From Cellvibrionales bacterium (GTDB taxonomy: Bacteria; Pseudomonadota; Gammaproteobacteria; Pseudomonadales; UBA7434): 5,106 nucleotides of DNA. Numbering within the stretch: the stretch's first letter is position 1; the number at the start of each line of letters is the position of its first letter. Shown one piece after another: positions 1 through 5,106 of this stretch. The notes beneath the pieces were generated by a model. It had not been told where the DNA came from and did not search any database. It saw only the letters and a program-made list of their open reading frames with translations. A program made the translations under genes and the position numbers. The stretch is taken from contig DMZE01000272.1 of assembly GCA_003492055.1 (NCBI GenBank), positions 1 to 5,106 of the forward strand, read 5' to 3'.

Positions 1-890
1 CCGAAGTCTTGCAGGTTGTAGCTTAAATAGCCGGGCAAAAAACACAGTGTGCTAATGGAATAAAGTGGCAGCCAAAGCAATCCGCTTTGTTTTGAGATAA
101 TGGATCCAATGAAGATGAAAGCTATCATGCTAATAAAAATCCCATTTATTAGATGCCAGAACTTTTCTTCGTGATTTTTATCTACCGTTAGTTGTGCTGC
201 AGTGTTTAAAGAGAAATATGGGATGGTCCAGTTATCACTAGCTAAACTGATAAGAATAATTTTTTTTTCGTTGGCATTAAAGGTTAAATCAATACTACCT
301 TTTTTTGTTTCATCGGTTTTTCGAGTGAAAAGATTTTCCATCACCAGAGGTGCTTGACTGAGGGGTAGGTCTATTTTTTGTGTTGTCGTTTCAGCTGAGA
401 ATGGGATGATGAGTGATTTAATATAAAGCCCCCGAGTCAACCGCACAGAGAGAATATAATTTACGGTCTGATTAGACGGGTTGTGAAGCTGTAAGCGAAA
501 CCAATGCGGTCGTTCGTTGCCAAGAATTGCCTTGCTATGTCCCGCTAGTGGCTGCCAAAAATCGGAATTCTGGTCAATGGCTTCGATGTAAGAGGGGGCG
601 CTGCCAGAAAAATTATTTTCTAAGTGGTTTTCTAAATAGCTTCCTAATACCCCGTTGTTTATATCAGTTTTATGGATTTGGAAAAATAAAGAGCTGGGCG
701 AAAAGTTAATTACTAGCGGGCTGCTAGTGACTGGCTCTTGTTCTGTGGCATAAGCATTAAACGAGTATAAGGTGTGGAGTAAGCTTAATAGAAAAACAAA
801 TAAAAAACCGCTGCTGTTAAGCGATGAGTGATATTTTTTGTGTGTCTGGCGCTGTGACCGGCGAGCTGTTATGAAGTCTTGGACATACAT
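1..890 (-). CDS. RetS-like 7TMR-DISM sensor kinase, N-terminal part (runs off left edge)
   Basis: An open frame of 296 codons runs from ATG at 890-888 to the window edge with no stop. A basic N-terminus (residues 10-19) and a hydrophobic stretch (about 28-44) end in Ala-Tyr-Ala (46-48), a good signal peptidase I site. Residues about 60-235 look like a periplasmic 7TMR-DISM extracellular domain type 2: a predicted beta-sandwich with FWQPL (111-115), the hallmark WFRLQLHNPS (130-139), and a second half ending near IILISL (211-216). Hydrophobic helices at about 247-265 and 271-291 would begin the seven-helix DISM membrane region. Transmitter and receiver domains would lie outside the window, so kinase activity is inferred. 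The position directly after purD matches retS of Pseudomonas, a hybrid kinase that modulates GacS; LadS-type or other DISM proteins, including DISM diguanylate cyclases, remain possible. The start is set by AAAGGA eight bases upstream. An ATG at 895 is in another frame and stops after 8 codons. The 37-base gap after purD, with no terminator seen, suggests co-transcription. Confidence 0.8.
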   Translation of the reverse strand, partial: MYVQDFITARRSQRQTHKKYHSSLNSSGFLFVFLLSLLHTLYSFNAYATEQEPVTSSPLVINFSPSSLFFQIHKTDINNGVLGSYLENHLENNFSGSAPSYIEAIDQNSDFWQPLAGHSKAILGNERPHWFRLQLHNPSNQTVNYILSVRLTRGLYIKSLIIPFSAETTTQKIDLPLSQAPLVMENLFTRKTDETKKGSIDLTFNANEKKIILISLASDNWTIPYFSLNTAAQLTVDKNHEEKFWHLINGIFISMIAFIFIGSIISKQSGLLWLPLYSISTLCFLPGYLSYNLQDF

Positions 891-898
891 GGCATTGG

Positions 899-904
899 TC
901 CTTT
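899..904 (-). promoter_or_regulatory. Ribosome binding site of the sensor kinase gene
   Basis: AAAGGA on the minus strand lies 8 bases before the ATG at 890. It decides between three closely spaced ATGs (895, 890, 886): the other two share a frame that stops after a few codons, and only 890 opens the long frame with a signal peptide. Confidence 0.65.
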
Positions 905-927
905 AAGCCGGCTGTTATCGATATAAA

Positions 928-2220
928 TTAGTTTTTTGAGCGCTCTCGTGCAACCGCGCGATAGCCTATGTCTTGACGTGATTGTACACCAGGCCAAGTA
1001 ATCTTAGCGCTATTTTCATAGGCAAGTGCTTGTGCTTTTTCTGCTGTTTCACCCAGTGCGGTAACGCAGAGTACGCGGCCACCATTGGTTAGAACATTAT
1101 CGCCTTGCTGAGTAGTGCCCGCGTGAAAAACTTTGCAGTTATCATCGACAACGGATTCTAGCCCTTCGATTATTAAGCCTTTTTTATAGGCCTCTGGATA
1201 ACCTCCTGCTGCCAGCACAACGCCTAATGCGAGTGAGTCTGCCCATTCTACCGTTTGCCCAGCGAGATTTTTATCCACGGTGGCGATGCAGAGTTCGGTT
1301 AAGTCTGATTGCATGCGCATCATAATGGGCTGTGTCTCAGGATCGCCAAAGCGACAATTATATTCGATGACCTTGGGCGCCCCTTGATCATCAATCATTA
1401 AGCCTGCGTATAAAAATCCTGAATAGGTATTACCTTCAGCTGCCATGCCGGCAACGGTTGGCTCAATAACTTCGCGCATTATTCTTGCGTGTATCTCGGC
1501 TGTCACCACAGGTGCTGGTGAGTAGGCTCCCATACCGCCTGTGTTAGGGCCAGTATCACCTTCGCCAATGCGTTTATGATCTTGACTGGTGGCCATGGGC
1601 AAAATATTAACGCCATCGCTGACAACGATAAAGCTGGCTTCTTCGCCTTCAAGAAATTCTTCAATAACCACTTTATGTCCGGCTTCGCCAAATGCATTAC
1701 CGGCTAACATATCTGCAATGGCGGCTTCTGCTTCTGCTTCGGTCATGGCAACAATAACGCCTTTACCGGCAGCAAGGCCGTCAGCTTTAACAACAATAGG
1801 TGCGCCTTTGTCACGCACATAATCAATGGCGGCCGCTTGGTCGGTAAATGTTTGGTATTCAGCGGAAGGAATATTGTGGCGTGCTAAAAAATCTTTGGTG
1901 AACGATTTTGAACCTTCGAGTTGAGCGGCTTTAGCGCTAGGCCCAAAGCAACGCAAGTTGAGATTCATAAAATGGTCAACGATACCATCAACCAGCGGGC
2001 CTTCTGGACCGACAACGGTTAAATCAATGCCGTGTTGCTGTGCAAACGCCGAGAGGCCAGCAAAATCATTGATAGCGATATTGATATTTTCTATATTAGG
2101 TTCTAGTGCTGTTCCCGCATTACCAGGTGCAACATAAACAGTACTGACGTCAGGGCTTTGAGATAATTTCCAAGCTAATGCGTGTTCGCGTCCGCCGCTT
2201 CCTATAACCAGTACTTGCAT
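928..2220 (-). CDS. purD: Phosphoribosylamine--glycine ligase (GAR synthetase) PurD
   Basis: PurD joins glycine to 5-phosphoribosylamine using ATP, giving glycinamide ribonucleotide in the second step of cytoplasmic de novo purine synthesis. The protein has 430 residues, the usual length. Visible landmarks in order are the N-terminal GSGGREHALAWKL (7-19), GPEGPLVDG (71-79), the ATP-grasp segment KADGLAAGKGV (145-155), EEFLEGEEAS (187-196), the glycine-rich segment at 213-235 including DTGPNTGGMGAYSP, and the metal-binding EYNCRFGDPETQ (286-297). The C-terminal domain carries LAAGGYP (336-342), TNGGRVL (378-384) and RQDIGYRA (415-422). Nothing essential appears to be missing. The start at 2220 fits the family N-terminus and has AGGAAG eight bases upstream. 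The gene follows purH by 73 bases on the same strand, with no terminator recognised between them, so the two probably form one purine transcription unit. Confidence 0.98.
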   Translation of the reverse strand: MQVLVIGSGGREHALAWKLSQSPDVSTVYVAPGNAGTALEPNIENINIAINDFAGLSAFAQQHGIDLTVVGPEGPLVDGIVDHFMNLNLRCFGPSAKAAQLEGSKSFTKDFLARHNIPSAEYQTFTDQAAAIDYVRDKGAPIVVKADGLAAGKGVIVAMTEAEAEAAIADMLAGNAFGEAGHKVVIEEFLEGEEASFIVVSDGVNILPMATSQDHKRIGEGDTGPNTGGMGAYSPAPVVTAEIHARIMREVIEPTVAGMAAEGNTYSGFLYAGLMIDDQGAPKVIEYNCRFGDPETQPIMMRMQSDLTELCIATVDKNLAGQTVEWADSLALGVVLAAGGYPEAYKKGLIIEGLESVVDDNCKVFHAGTTQQGDNVLTNGGRVLCVTALGETAEKAQALAYENSAKITWPGVQSRQDIGYRAVARERSKN

Positions 2221-2228
2221 GTTTATTT

Positions 2229-2234
2229 CTTCCT
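2229..2234 (-). promoter_or_regulatory. Ribosome binding site of purD
   Basis: AGGAAG on the minus strand lies eight bases before the purD ATG and supports the start at 2220. The remaining purH-purD spacer contains a TTGACT hexamer, but no matching -10 element follows it at normal spacing. Confidence 0.7.
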
Positions 2235-2293
2235 AATAATGTCTTGTTCAGTCAATCTATTCTATCGGGTTAAGCAATAAGGTGCTGATTGGC

Positions 2294-3868
2294 TTAATGG
2301 CGGAAGTGGCGCATACCCGTAAATACCATCGCCATATTGTGCTCATCGGCAGCGGCAATCACTTCTTCATCACGCATTGAGCCACCTGGCTGAATAACAC
2401 AGCTAATACCGACTTTTGCAGCATTATCGATTCCATCTCTAAATGGGAAAAAGGCATCGGATGCCATGCATGAGCCTGCAACTTGAAGCCCGGCATGTTC
2501 AGCTTTTATTGCGGCGATACGTGCAGAGTTAACGCGACTCATTTGTCCTGCGCCAACACCAATCGTTTGGCCGTCTTTGCCGTAAATAATCGCATTCGAT
2601 TTTACCATTTTAGCGACTTTCCAGCTAAATAATAAATCAGCAATTTCTGTGCTGCTTGGCTGGCGTTTTGAAACGATGCTTAAGTCAGCTTCTGTGATAA
2701 CACCAAGATCGCGGTCTTGTACTAATAGTCCACCGTTAACTCGTTTGTAATCAAGTGCTGTGCTAGAAGGTGACCATGCATCACACACCAATAAGCGCAG
2801 ATTCTTTTTCTGGGCAATGGCTTTTTGTGCGGCATCAGTAGCGCCGGGTGCAATAATAACTTCAACAAATTGTTTTTCGCAAATAGCTGCTGCAGTCGCT
2901 TCATCCAGCTCACGGTTAAATGCAATTATGCCGCCAAAAGCCGATTCGGGATCGGTAGCAAAGGCACGCTGATAAGCGGCTTCAATAGTATCGGCGCTGG
3001 CAACACCGCAAGGATTAGCATGTTTAACGATAACGCAGCTAGGCTCATCAAATAATTTAACGGTTTCTAACGCTGCGTCAGTGTCGGCAATATTGTTATA
3101 CGATAATTCCTTACCCTGTAACTGTGTGGCCGTTGCAATACTGACATCTTGTGGGTTGGCTTCGACGTAAAATGCTGATTTTTGATGAGGGTTTTCACCA
3201 TAACGCAGAGATTGTGTTTTGATAAACTGGCTATTAAAGGTGCGTGGAAATCCTTCACTACCGCCTTCTACTTTTTGGCCAAAGTAATTGGCAATGGCGC
3301 CATCATAAGCAGCCGTATGTTCGTAAGCTTTAATCGCAAAATCAAAACGCATTTCAAAGGTCGTTGCGCCGTCATTGTCGGCTAATGCGTTTAAGACCTT
3401 ACTGTAATCATCCGTGTTGACCACAATAGTAACGTCATTATGATTCTTTGCTGCGGCGCGCACCATTGTTGGCCCGCCAATATCAATATTTTCTATGGCA
3501 TCAGCAATATGGCAATTAGGATTGGCAACGGTTTTTTCGAACGGGTATAAATTAACCACGACTAAATCGATGGCGTTTATGCCATTAGCTTTCATGACTT
3601 TTTCATCGATACCACGGCGAGCTAATATGCCGCCATGCACTTTTGGGTGCAGTGTTTTAACGCGGCCATCCATCATTTCAGGAAAGTCTGTGTATTCGGA
3701 GACTTCAATCACGTTGACATCGTTTGCCTTTAATAATTTGTAAGTGCCACCGGTAGAGAGTATTTCAATACCGCGCTTGCTGAGTGCTTGTGCAAATTCA
3801 ACAATGCCGGTTTTATCTGAAACGCTGATTAATGCTCGACGAATAGTAGATAGAGAACGATTTTCCAT
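2294..3868 (-). CDS. purH: Bifunctional AICAR transformylase / IMP cyclohydrolase PurH
   Basis: PurH carries out the last two steps to IMP: formyl transfer from 10-formyl-tetrahydrofolate to AICAR, then ring closure of FAICAR. At 524 residues it has full family length. The N-terminal MGS-like cyclohydrolase domain shows [13 protein letters not shown] (10-22), STGGTYKLL (38-46), [15 protein letters not shown] (66-80), VVVNLYPF (103-110) and [15 protein letters not shown] (128-142). The transformylase domain shows LRYGENPHQ (221-229), [17 protein letters not shown] (250-266), [10 protein letters not shown] (281-290) with the catalytic Lys282-His283 pair, [15 protein letters not shown] (306-320), KSNAIIYG (423-430), GQMSRVNS (441-448), [12 protein letters not shown] (470-481) and [11 protein letters not shown] (492-502). 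It ends in GMRHFRH, as is typical. The ATG at 3868 fits the family N-terminus, although no Shine-Dalgarno sequence stands out before it. It is first of the purH-purD unit and lies 377 bases after fis, beyond a strong terminator, so it needs its own promoter. Confidence 0.98.
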   Translation of the reverse strand: MENRSLSTIRRALISVSDKTGIVEFAQALSKRGIEILSTGGTYKLLKANDVNVIEVSEYTDFPEMMDGRVKTLHPKVHGGILARRGIDEKVMKANGINAIDLVVVNLYPFEKTVANPNCHIADAIENIDIGGPTMVRAAAKNHNDVTIVVNTDDYSKVLNALADNDGATTFEMRFDFAIKAYEHTAAYDGAIANYFGQKVEGGSEGFPRTFNSQFIKTQSLRYGENPHQKSAFYVEANPQDVSIATATQLQGKELSYNNIADTDAALETVKLFDEPSCVIVKHANPCGVASADTIEAAYQRAFATDPESAFGGIIAFNRELDEATAAAICEKQFVEVIIAPGATDAAQKAIAQKKNLRLLVCDAWSPSSTALDYKRVNGGLLVQDRDLGVITEADLSIVSKRQPSSTEIADLLFSWKVAKMVKSNAIIYGKDGQTIGVGAGQMSRVNSARIAAIKAEHAGLQVAGSCMASDAFFPFRDGIDNAAKVGISCVIQPGGSMRDEEVIAAADEHNMAMVFTGMRHFRH

Positions 3869-4065
3869 AGTATTTGAATGCAGTCTTTTAGGTGAGTGTG
3901 GAGGTGATTTATGTAACCAATTTGTGATGACAAGAATTTGAAATGTTTAGCCGCAGAATTGAATAGCGCCACCTGATGAAATGGTGCGCATATGATTAGC
4001 AGCTTTAGTCTTTGCCTTTCAGTAGCGCTTTAATAAGAGGCGCTTTAACAAAAAGCACTTTACTG
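3869..4065 (-). other. purH upstream region, non-coding
   Basis: These bases lie between the fis-operon terminator and the purH start and should hold the purH promoter and leader. I see no convincing sigma-70 pair. The best is TTGTCA (3928-3933) and a weak TAAATC (3906-3911), 16 bases apart. There is a bulged inverted repeat (arms 3966-3973 and 3983-3989, GCG-CACC pairing with GGTG-CGC, 9-base loop) without a U-tract, and a direct repeat GCGCTTTAA at 4025-4033 and 4040-4048. No PurR-type palindrome or known purine riboswitch core was recognised. No reading frame here looks like a protein gene. Confidence 0.5.
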
Positions 4066-4103
4066 AAAAGTAAAAAGCACCTGCCAACTATTGGCAAGTG
4101 CTT
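4066..4103 (-). terminator. Rho-independent terminator of the dusB-fis unit
   Basis: On the minus strand AAGCACTTGCCAA (4103-4091), loop TAG and TTGGCAGGTGCTT (4087-4075) form a 13-pair stem with only one U-G wobble. Transcription then runs into TTTTTACTTTT (4076-4066). On the plus strand the wobble becomes a C-A mismatch and no U-tract follows, so the terminator acts for minus-strand transcription. It lies 143 bases past the fis stop and separates dusB-fis from purH. Confidence 0.85.
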
Positions 4104-4115
4104 ATTGGTTAACTA

Positions 4116-4142
4116 GGTTTAAATGGAATTGCTATTTAAACC
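4116..4142. repeat. AT-rich inverted repeat in the fis-purH spacer
   Basis: GGTTTAAAT (4116-4124) and ATTTAAACC (4134-4142) are exact inverse copies around a 9-base loop. Two GTTAAC palindromes (4108-4113 and 4161-4166) lie on either side, and a 10-base palindrome ACTTTAAAGT sits at 4151-4160. Lacking a U-tract, the repeat is not a terminator. It could be an RNA stem in the fis 3' untranslated region or a protein-binding site. Confidence 0.6.
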
Positions 4143-4188
4143 ATACTGTTACTTTAAAGTGTTAACTCACCCTTTAAAACAACAGCAA

Positions 4189-4233
4189 GATATCAAAAAT
4201 GCGGCGCTATCAGTACTACAGCGCTGCGATATC
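4189..4233 (-). terminator. GC-rich hairpin after fis, possible first terminator
   Basis: On the minus strand GCAGCGCT (4227-4220) and AGCGCCGC (4208-4201) pair across an 11-base loop with one A-C mismatch, followed by ATTTTTG. The start of the stem lies 18 bases past the fis stop. GATATC occurs on both outer sides (4228-4233 and 4189-4194) and could extend the stem across a bulge. On the plus strand the mismatch becomes G-U, but only four T residues follow, after a gap. It may act as a weak terminator or a 3'-end stabilising stem ahead of the stronger one at 4066-4103. Confidence 0.5.
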
Positions 4234-4245
4234 TGCTTTTAACCG

Positions 4246-4560
4246 TTATAGTAAACCGTATTGCTTAAGCTTCTTTCTGAGCGTTCCGCGGTTCAGGCCC
4301 AGTAAGTGTGCGGCTTTAGTCTGATTGTTACGCACATACTTCATTACTTGCTCTAGAAGTGGTGCTTCAATTTCAGACATTACCATTTGATAAACATCCG
4401 AAACCGGTTGTCCATCTAGGTGTTTAAAGTAGTTAGCCATTGCTGATTCAACATTCTCTCGCAAGCTGGCCGTTGAATTGGCGGCGGCTTGTGATTGATC
4501 AAGCTGTGGTTCGGCTTGATTTGAAATTGGCTCATGCAAAAAAGAGTCGCTATTGCTCAT
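4246..4560 (-). CDS. fis: DNA-binding protein Fis
   Basis: Fis is a dimeric nucleoid protein that bends DNA and tunes rRNA, tRNA and many growth-linked promoters. The 104 residues compare with 98 in E. coli. Residues about 33-104 align readily by eye with E. coli Fis: LRENVESAMANYF (33-45), LDGQPVSDVYQMVMSEIE (48-65), PLLEQVMKYVRNNQTKAA (67-84), and the C-terminal helix-turn-helix GLNRGTLRKKLKQYG (88-102). The DNA-contacting residues known from E. coli (Asn84, Arg85, Thr87, Arg89, Lys90) correspond to Asn90, Arg91, Thr93, Arg95 and Lys96, all conserved. The first 30 residues are rich in Ser, Gln, Asn and Ala and do not resemble the E. coli arm used in site-specific inversion. The start ATG overlaps the dusB stop (ATGA), and AGGGG lies 10 bases upstream, so translation is probably coupled to dusB. 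No promoter of its own was seen. Confidence 0.97.
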   Translation of the reverse strand: MSNSDSFLHEPISNQAEPQLDQSQAAANSTASLRENVESAMANYFKHLDGQPVSDVYQMVMSEIEAPLLEQVMKYVRNNQTKAAHLLGLNRGTLRKKLKQYGLL

Positions 4561-5106
4561 GCTGCGATGTCCCCTGTAGTGTGAAGTTCCCCAAAAAAAT
4601 GTTCGACGTGCTCCAGTTGCGCGTTACGGCTGCTTAACTGGTTGAACTGCTTTTTAGCAGTTTCAATATTGGTGATAAGTCGTTTTACTTCTTGTTTTAA
4701 TCCCTGACTTGTCACCGAATCTAAATCCTTTTTATTGTTTAAATCGACAAGCATATGGATCATTTGTTCAAAATACCAACAAATATGCTTTCGACTAATT
4801 CTTACCGCGAGTTCTGTATGTTTTTCTGTGTTGCGTTTTTTCTGACAGTCTTCGCTTTTAGGTGATGTTTCTAACCGTTTAGTAAGGTTTGCATTATTAT
4901 CACTACTACAAATTTCATGATAATAATCATGAATATGCAACAGATGGTCCATTATAAAGCGTTCTTGGTTTCTTGTGTGATTTAAGTTCAACGAATTAGC
5001 TGTGAAAAGTTCGCTTGTCGCTTTTTTATTATTGAGTAAATCATTTATTTCAGAAAAAATCCAAGGTCTTCCTTGTGCACCGCGGCCAATCATGACGCCG
5101 TCGGCA
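4557..5106 (-). CDS. dusB: tRNA-dihydrouridine synthase DusB, C-terminal part (runs off right edge)
   Basis: DusB is an FMN enzyme that uses NADPH to reduce a tRNA D-loop uridine (U17 in E. coli) to dihydrouridine. The frame enters from the window edge, so ATG at 5093 is internal. The first visible residues ADGVMIGRGAQGRPWIF are the phosphate-binding end of the DusB TIM barrel. The helical tRNA-binding domain follows, with HIHDYYHE (fragment residues 57-64) and the signature RISRKHICWYF (102-112). The catalytic cysteine lies upstream of the window. The C-terminal part is clearly longer than usual: about 37 residues of charged, Ser/Asn/Lys-rich sequence separate HDYYHE from RISRKH, where E. 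coli DusB as I remember it has around five, and about 70 residues follow the WYF, roughly double. The frame is uninterrupted, so it is probably functional. The stop TGA (4559-4557) overlaps the fis start. Confidence 0.93.
   Translation of the reverse strand, partial: ADGVMIGRGAQGRPWIFSEINDLLNNKKATSELFTANSLNLNHTRNQERFIMDHLLHIHDYYHEICSSDNNANLTKRLETSPKSEDCQKKRNTEKHTELAVRISRKHICWYFEQMIHMLVDLNNKKDLDSVTSQGLKQEVKRLITNIETAKKQFNQLSSRNAQLEHVEHFFGELHTTGDIAA
4571..4575 (-). promoter_or_regulatory. Ribosome binding site of fis, inside dusB
   Basis: AGGGG on the minus strand lies ten bases before the fis ATG, within the last codons of dusB. The site would be exposed and read by ribosomes finishing dusB, which fits re-initiation at the ATGA overlap. 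Confidence 0.55.

Noticed and set aside
527..709. Plus-strand open frame of 60 codons
   Set aside because: It lies antisense within the sensor kinase frame, which has a signal peptide and a recognised domain. The short frame has no recognisable motif or convincing ribosome binding site.
906..913. AGCCGGCT palindrome between purD and the kinase as a terminator
   Set aside because: It is only an 8-base palindrome with no loop and no U-tract after it, and it directly abuts the kinase ribosome binding site.
1503..1822. Overlapping short frames on both strands inside purD (1503-1697 minus, 1589-1822 plus)
   Set aside because: They are shadows of the strongly conserved purD coding frame and have low-complexity products without family resemblance.
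3906..3933. Possible sigma-70 promoter of purH (TTGTCA, 16-base spacer, TAAATC)
   Set aside because: The -35 matches five of six, but the -10 matches only three of six. In an A+T-rich spacer this is close to chance, so it is mentioned but not called.
2722..3941. Several 60-80 codon frames on both strands across purH, the last extending into the upstream spacer (3744-3941 plus)
   Set aside because: purH is intact and conserved throughout. These frames follow its codon pattern in other phases and show no motifs.
4025..4080. Repeated GCGCTTTAA and AAAAAGCAC words in the spacer as a CRISPR-like or mobile-element repeat
   Set aside because: The copies are short, irregularly spaced and partly belong to the terminator stem. 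There are no spacers of uniform length, target duplications or transposase remnants.
4440..4637. Plus-strand frame of 65 codons across the fis-dusB junction
   Set aside because: It is antisense to two recognised genes, with no motif in its product.

Overview
The window is a stretch of chromosome from a gammaproteobacterium, with every gene on the minus strand. Read in the direction of transcription (right to left) the order is dusB (3' part) - fis - purH - purD - 7TMR-DISM sensor kinase (5' part). The dusB-fis pair is a hallmark of Gammaproteobacteria. The extension into purH, purD and a periplasmic-DISM sensor kinase matches my memory of the Pseudomonas aeruginosa order that ends in retS. 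The A+T-rich codon use and the divergent DusB argue against Pseudomonas itself. I would guess a marine relative in the Cellvibrionales or another Pseudomonadales-like group, but the genus cannot be read from this sequence.

Layout: positions 5106-4557 hold the C-terminal 182 codons of dusB, a tRNA dihydrouridine synthase with an unusually long, hydrophilic C-terminal part. Its stop overlaps the fis start in an ATGA arrangement, so the two are probably translated in a coupled way. After fis comes a 377-base non-coding spacer (3869-4245). It holds a GC-rich hairpin just after the fis stop, two AT-rich inverted repeats, and a very clear rho-independent terminator at 4066-4103. The roughly 200 bases after that form the upstream region of purH. 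purH (IMP cyclohydrolase/AICAR transformylase) and purD (GAR synthetase) follow with a 73-base gap and encode two enzymes of de novo purine synthesis. Only 37 bases after purD a sensor kinase gene begins with a good ribosome binding site. It runs off the left edge after 296 codons, so only its signal peptide, periplasmic domain and first membrane helices are visible.

Reading: there are two likely transcription units, dusB-fis and purH-purD(-kinase), separated by the strong terminator. PurD makes GAR early in the purine pathway and PurH does the last two steps to IMP. Fis and DusB belong to growth-rate and translation control. The kinase is probably a RetS-like lifestyle-switch regulator. The window looks like conserved core genome. 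I see no mobile element, CRISPR array, tRNA or rRNA. The most unusual items are the expanded DusB C-terminus and the hairpin-rich fis-purH spacer. I found no clear evidence of an undescribed system.
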